Part shown: positions 60,172 to 64,000 of the stretch, one piece after another
How the letters are laid out: every line of letters begins with the position of its first letter
Numbering within the stretch: the first letter of the stretch is position 1
Source: Flavobacterium sp.
Lineage (GTDB): Bacteria; Bacteroidota; Bacteroidia; Flavobacteriales; Flavobacteriaceae
Length of the DNA stretch: 64,000 nt
NCBI RefSeq assembly: GCF_025352015.1
Contig: NZ_JANXUG010000112.1
Location: forward strand, 56,846 to 120,845
Direction of reading: 5' to 3'
Program-made: the position numbers and the translations under genes
The notes under the pieces: model-generated
Seen by the model: the letters and a program-made list of their open reading frames with translations, nothing else
Told to the model about the DNA's origin: nothing
Databases searched by the model: none

Positions 60172-61809
60172 ATGTCAATTTGGAAAAGAAAACCGTTAAC
60201 TCAATTATTGAACGAAGCCGCTGATTCGGAAAAAGGACTTAAGAAAACGTTAACAGCATCAGGATTAGTTGCATTAGGAATTGGAGCCATTATTGGCGCT
60301 GGTTTGTTTTCAATAACCGGTTTAGCAGCATCAATGAATGCTGGTCCTGCGATTACGATTTCATTTTTGGTTGCTGCCTTTGGTTGTATTTTCGCTGGCT
60401 TGTGTTATGCTGAATTTTCTTCAATGATTCCGGTAGCAGGGAGTGCCTACACGTACTCATTTGCTACAATGGGAGAATTTGTAGCCTGGATAATAGGATG
60501 GGATTTAGTACTAGAATACGCCGTTGGCGCAGCAACAGTTTCTATAAGTTGGTCTAGATATTTGGGAAAATTTTTAAGCGGATATGGAATCCATCTTAAT
60601 GAATCCTACACGCTTTCTCCGTTTGAAGGAGGAATTATCAATGCGCCTGCCGTCTTGATTGTCATGATAATGTCACTAATCTTAATTAGAGGAACTCGTG
60701 AATCAGCTTTCGTAAACGGAATTATAGTTTTATTAAAAGTAACGGTTGTTTTGGTGTTTATTGCTGTTGGATGGCAGTACATAAAACCCGAAAATTATGT
60801 ACCATATATACCCGAAAACACTGGTAAATTTGGTGAATTTGGCTTTTCAGGCATCATAAGAGCAGCAGCGATTGTTTTCTTTGCGTACATAGGTTTTGAT
60901 GCCGTTTCTACAGCAGCTCAAGAAGCAAAAAACCCTAAAAGAGATATGCCTATTGGGATTTTACTTTCTTTAGGAATTTGCACCATTCTTTATATACTTT
61001 TCGCTCATGTAATGACAGGAGTCGTGAATTATCAGGCATTTGCCGGTAAAGACGGAATTGCACCTGTTGCCATAGCTGTTGAATCAATGGGAACTGTTGG
61101 GGCAAATGGGATGATTACACCAGCTTATCCTTGGTTAAACACAGCAATATTATTAGCTATTCTTGGAGGATATGCCTCGGTTATTTTAGTGATGTTAATG
61201 GGACAAAGTAGAGTATTCTTCTCTATGAGTAAAGACGGATTAATGCCAAAAGTGTTTTCTGAAGTTCATCCAAAATTTAGAACTCCCGCAAAAAACAATT
61301 TATTATTTATGGTGATAGTAAGTCTTTTTGCGGCATTTGTTCCTGCAAGAGTTGTGGGCGAAATGACAAGTATAGGAACGTTGTTTGCCTTTATTTTAGT
61401 TTGTATTGGTGTTTTAATAATGCGTAAAAAAATGCCAGAAGCGCCACGAGCTTTTAGAACGCCTTTAGTTCCTTTTGTGCCTATTGCAGGGGTAATAGTA
61501 TGTTTGTTTATGATGGTGTTTTTACCATTAGATACTTGGATAAGGCTTATCGTTTGGATGATGATAGGTTTCGATTTCTACTTGTTTTATGGGATGAAAA
61601 ATAGTATTTTAAATAAAGGAAATTTTAGTTTAGCCAATTACAAAACAGTTGCTGGTTCTGGTTTAGGAATGGTTTTAGCACTAATAGTTATTGCTTATGT
61701 TCATCATTCAGATCCAGCCATTGATGATAGCTTTTTGTTTTATTTTTCATTAATTTTTGCCATGATACATGCACTGGTTTATGCATATAGTTTTAAAAAA
61801 GCAAGATAA
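60172..61809 (+). CDS. APC-family amino acid permease
   Basis: GIGAIIGAGLFSITGLAA, FFAYIGFDAVSTAAQEAKNPKRDMPIGI. Confidence 0.95.
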   Translation: MSIWKRKPLTQLLNEAADSEKGLKKTLTASGLVALGIGAIIGAGLFSITGLAASMNAGPAITISFLVAAFGCIFAGLCYAEFSSMIPVAGSAYTYSFATMGEFVAWIIGWDLVLEYAVGAATVSISWSRYLGKFLSGYGIHLNESYTLSPFEGGIINAPAVLIVMIMSLILIRGTRESAFVNGIIVLLKVTVVLVFIAVGWQYIKPENYVPYIPENTGKFGEFGFSGIIRAAAIVFFAYIGFDAVSTAAQEAKNPKRDMPIGILLSLGICTILYILFAHVMTGVVNYQAFAGKDGIAPVAIAVESMGTVGANGMITPAYPWLNTAILLAILGGYASVILVMLMGQSRVFFSMSKDGLMPKVFSEVHPKFRTPAKNNLLFMVIVSLFAAFVPARVVGEMTSIGTLFAFILVCIGVLIMRKKMPEAPRAFRTPLVPFVPIAGVIVCLFMMVFLPLDTWIRLIVWMMIGFDFYLFYGMKNSILNKGNFSLANYKTVAGSGLGMVLALIVIAYVHHSDPAIDDSFLFYFSLIFAMIHALVYAYSFKKAR

Positions 61810-61826
61810 ACGCTAAAAAAATTATT

Positions 61827-61870
61827 AAAAGGTACTGAAATTAAATGACCAAATTTTTTCAGTACCTTTT
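61827..61870 (+). terminator. Rho-independent-like terminator
   Basis: AAAAGGTACTGAAA ... TTTCAGTACCTTTT, 14-bp perfect stem. Confidence 0.88.
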
Positions 61871-62018
61871 CTACTTTATAAATATTTCACAATAACGAAG
61901 TGCAAAATTTAAATTTTCCCGATATTTGCTTTATTAAATTAGATAATATCCCAATTTGAAAATTAGATAATTTCAAATTCATTGTCTAATTACAACACTA
62001 TCAAATTTTCTATATACA

Positions 62019-63173
62019 ATGTTATACCATAAACTTGGAGATTTTCCACAAAAAAGGCATACGCAGTTTGAAAAACCTACAGGTGGTTTGTATTACGAAC
62101 AGCTTTTTGGCACCGAAGGTTTTCACGGACATTCTTCTTTATTATACCATATTCATAGACCTACACAAGTCAAGGAAATTGTAAAATCTTATTCAGTAGA
62201 ACCCAAAATAGCCATTGGAAAAAACATCAAATCACTCCTTTTAAAAGGATTCGAACTATTACCCGAAGATGATTTTTTAGAAAGCCGAAAAGCAATGCTA
62301 GTCAATAAGGATTGCATTATTGGCCTTGCTGCACCAAGAAAATCACTTACAAATTATTTCTATAAAAATGCCGATGCTGATGAAATGATTTTTATTCACA
62401 AAGGAAAAGGTAAACTCCGCACAATGATGGGAAATATCCAGTTTGAATACGGAGATTATCTAATCATTCCACGAGGGATTATTTATCAAATCGAATTTGA
62501 AACCTCTGATAATCGATTGTTTTATGTTGAGTCTTACACCCCTTTTTATACTCCAAAACGTTACAAAAATCAAACGGGACAATATTTAGAACATGCTCCG
62601 TTTTGCGAACGCGATTTCAAATTACCAACTGAACTAGAAACGCACGATAAAAAAGGAGATTTCACCATCAAAATCAAAAAAGAAGGCATGATACACGAAA
62701 TAATTTATGCTGCGCATCCATTTGACGTTGTGGGTTGGGACGGTTACAATTTTCCATACGCGTTCAGCATTCATAATTTTGAACCCATAACAGGTCGAGT
62801 TCATCAACCACCACCGGTACATCAAACATTTGAAACGGCAACATTTGTGGTTTGTTCCTTCTGTCCAAGATTGTATGATTACCATCCAAAAGCGATTCCG
62901 GCACCTTATAATCACAGTAATATTGATAGCGATGAGGTTTTGTATTATGTTGATGGTGATTTTATGTCAAGAAACAATATCGAAGCTGGGCATATTACGT
63001 TACATCCAAAAGGAATTCCGCATGGGCCTGCACCAGGTGCTATGGAACGAAGTATCGGGCACACTGAAACTCAAGAATTAGCTGTTATGGTTGATACTTT
63101 TCGACCATTGATGGTTACAGAGGAGGCTATGGGACTTGATGATGGGAAATATTATAAATCTTGGGTGGAGTAA
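62019..63173 (+). CDS. hmgA: Homogentisate 1,2-dioxygenase
   Basis: EQLFGTEGFHGHSSLLYHIHRPTQVKEI; DEVLYYVDGDFMSRNNIEAGHITLHPKGIPHGPAPGAMERSIGHTETQELAVMVDTFRPL. Confidence 0.94.
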   Translation: MLYHKLGDFPQKRHTQFEKPTGGLYYEQLFGTEGFHGHSSLLYHIHRPTQVKEIVKSYSVEPKIAIGKNIKSLLLKGFELLPEDDFLESRKAMLVNKDCIIGLAAPRKSLTNYFYKNADADEMIFIHKGKGKLRTMMGNIQFEYGDYLIIPRGIIYQIEFETSDNRLFYVESYTPFYTPKRYKNQTGQYLEHAPFCERDFKLPTELETHDKKGDFTIKIKKEGMIHEIIYAAHPFDVVGWDGYNFPYAFSIHNFEPITGRVHQPPPVHQTFETATFVVCSFCPRLYDYHPKAIPAPYNHSNIDSDEVLYYVDGDFMSRNNIEAGHITLHPKGIPHGPAPGAMERSIGHTETQELAVMVDTFRPLMVTEEAMGLDDGKYYKSWVE

Positions 63174-63231
63174 TGTGTCAATTAGAAAATGAGGTAATCA
63201 GAAAATGTTACAAATTATCTAATTTATAAAA

Positions 63232-63590
63232 ATGACTTTTAACGAAAAATATAACAATAATGTACTTTTGATAAAAACTTTTGAGTTTTCACTTAAGATT
63301 TTGATCTAGCCGAAGAATTACAGGAAAAGAAGAAATTTGTAATTGGAAATCAATTATTAAAAAGGGGTACTTCAGAAGGAGCAAACTCAAATGAAGCACA
63401 AAATTCGGAAAGTAAAGCAGATTTTATTCACAAATTAAAAATTGCTATTAAAGAAGCCGATGAAACATAATATTGGTTATTTCTTTGTGATGTACATAAA
63501 TAATACCCAGATTGCAAAGAATTATTAAATGACTTATCCGAAATTTTAAAATTTTCAAATAAAATAATTTCAACATCTAAACTAAAATAA
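63232..63590 (+). pseudogene. Decayed four-helix-bundle (S23/TIGR02436-like) protein
   Basis: MTFNEKYNNNVLLIKTFEFSLKI / (frameshift) / DLAEELQEKKKFVIGNQLLKRGTSEGANSNEAQNSESKADFIHKLKIAIKEADET*YWLFLCDVHK*YPDCKELLNDLSEILKFSNKIISTSKLK*. Confidence 0.88.
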
Positions 63591-63672
63591 TTAAAAAATG
63601 GATTATTGTAATTATTAGATAATTTTTCTAATTTCAACACTTTTTCTAATTTTCACATTATCTAATTATATC

Positions 63673-64000
63673 ATGAGCAAAGAAATAAAATCTGTCGAAT
63701 ACGGACTTGAAAAAATATTTGAAGGAGCACAGGATTTCCTGCCTTTAATGGGAACAGACTATGTAGAATTTTATGTAGGCAACGCAAAACAAGCGGCACA
63801 TTATTACAAAACTACTTTTGGATATCAATCTTTGGCGTATGCTGGTTTAGAAACTGGCGTACGCGATAGAGCAAGTTATGTTTTAAAACAAGACAAAATT
63901 CGTTTGGTTTTGACTACGCCTTTAACGGCCGATTCGCCAATCAATGACCATATACGCAAACATGGCGATGGTGTAAAAGTAATTGCACTTTGGGTAGAAG
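63673..64000 (+). CDS. hpd: 4-hydroxyphenylpyruvate dioxygenase, N-terminal part (runs off window)
   Basis: MSKEIKSVEYGLEKIFEGAQDFLPLMGTDYVEFYVGNAKQAAHYYKTTFGYQSLAYAGLETGVRDRASYVLKQDKIRLVLTTPL; absent from the ORF track because it is truncated. Confidence 0.94.
   Translation, partial: MSKEIKSVEYGLEKIFEGAQDFLPLMGTDYVEFYVGNAKQAAHYYKTTFGYQSLAYAGLETGVRDRASYVLKQDKIRLVLTTPLTADSPINDHIRKHGDGVKVIALWVE

Noticed and set aside
63428-63640. Minus ORF of 70 aa near hpd
   Set aside because: Antisense to the four-helix-bundle pseudogene, which explains the sequence better.

Overview
This is an AT-rich Bacteroidota chromosome segment, very likely Flavobacterium, judged from the gene content: BatA-E, PorZ, PorP/SprF, T9SS sorting domains and TAnnTTTG promoter boxes. 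Most of it is housekeeping or conserved: yicC-gmk-nadD, gpsA, pheS, a MoxR/DUF58/Bat operon, hflX, gdhA, porZ-recO-ileS-dksA-like-lspA, uvrC, and tyrosine/tryptophan catabolism genes (haaO, hmgA, hpd). Accessory surface and secretion loci are an NHL-propeller T9SS cargo, a TonB receptor with two lipoproteins beside an endonuclease/phosphatase gene, and a 2643-aa SprB-like modular adhesin with PorP/SprF and OmpA/PD40 partners. The least ordinary stretch is about 20.7-22.8 kb. It holds a secreted-protein gene split by two single-base homopolymer frameshifts (one at an A7G slippery site), a truncated ORF meeting a C-rich ORF head to head, and a nine-copy 21-bp tandem repeat whose antisense strand reads as a heptapeptide repeat and abuts a phosphatase start codon. 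Outside the ORF track I found two decayed four-helix-bundle (S23/avd-like) pseudogenes, a composite structured intergenic element at about 25.8 kb, several short-word intergenic dyads, and the truncated hpd gene at the right edge. I saw no CRISPR array, rRNA or tRNA. All homology calls are from reading the protein sequences; no searches were run.
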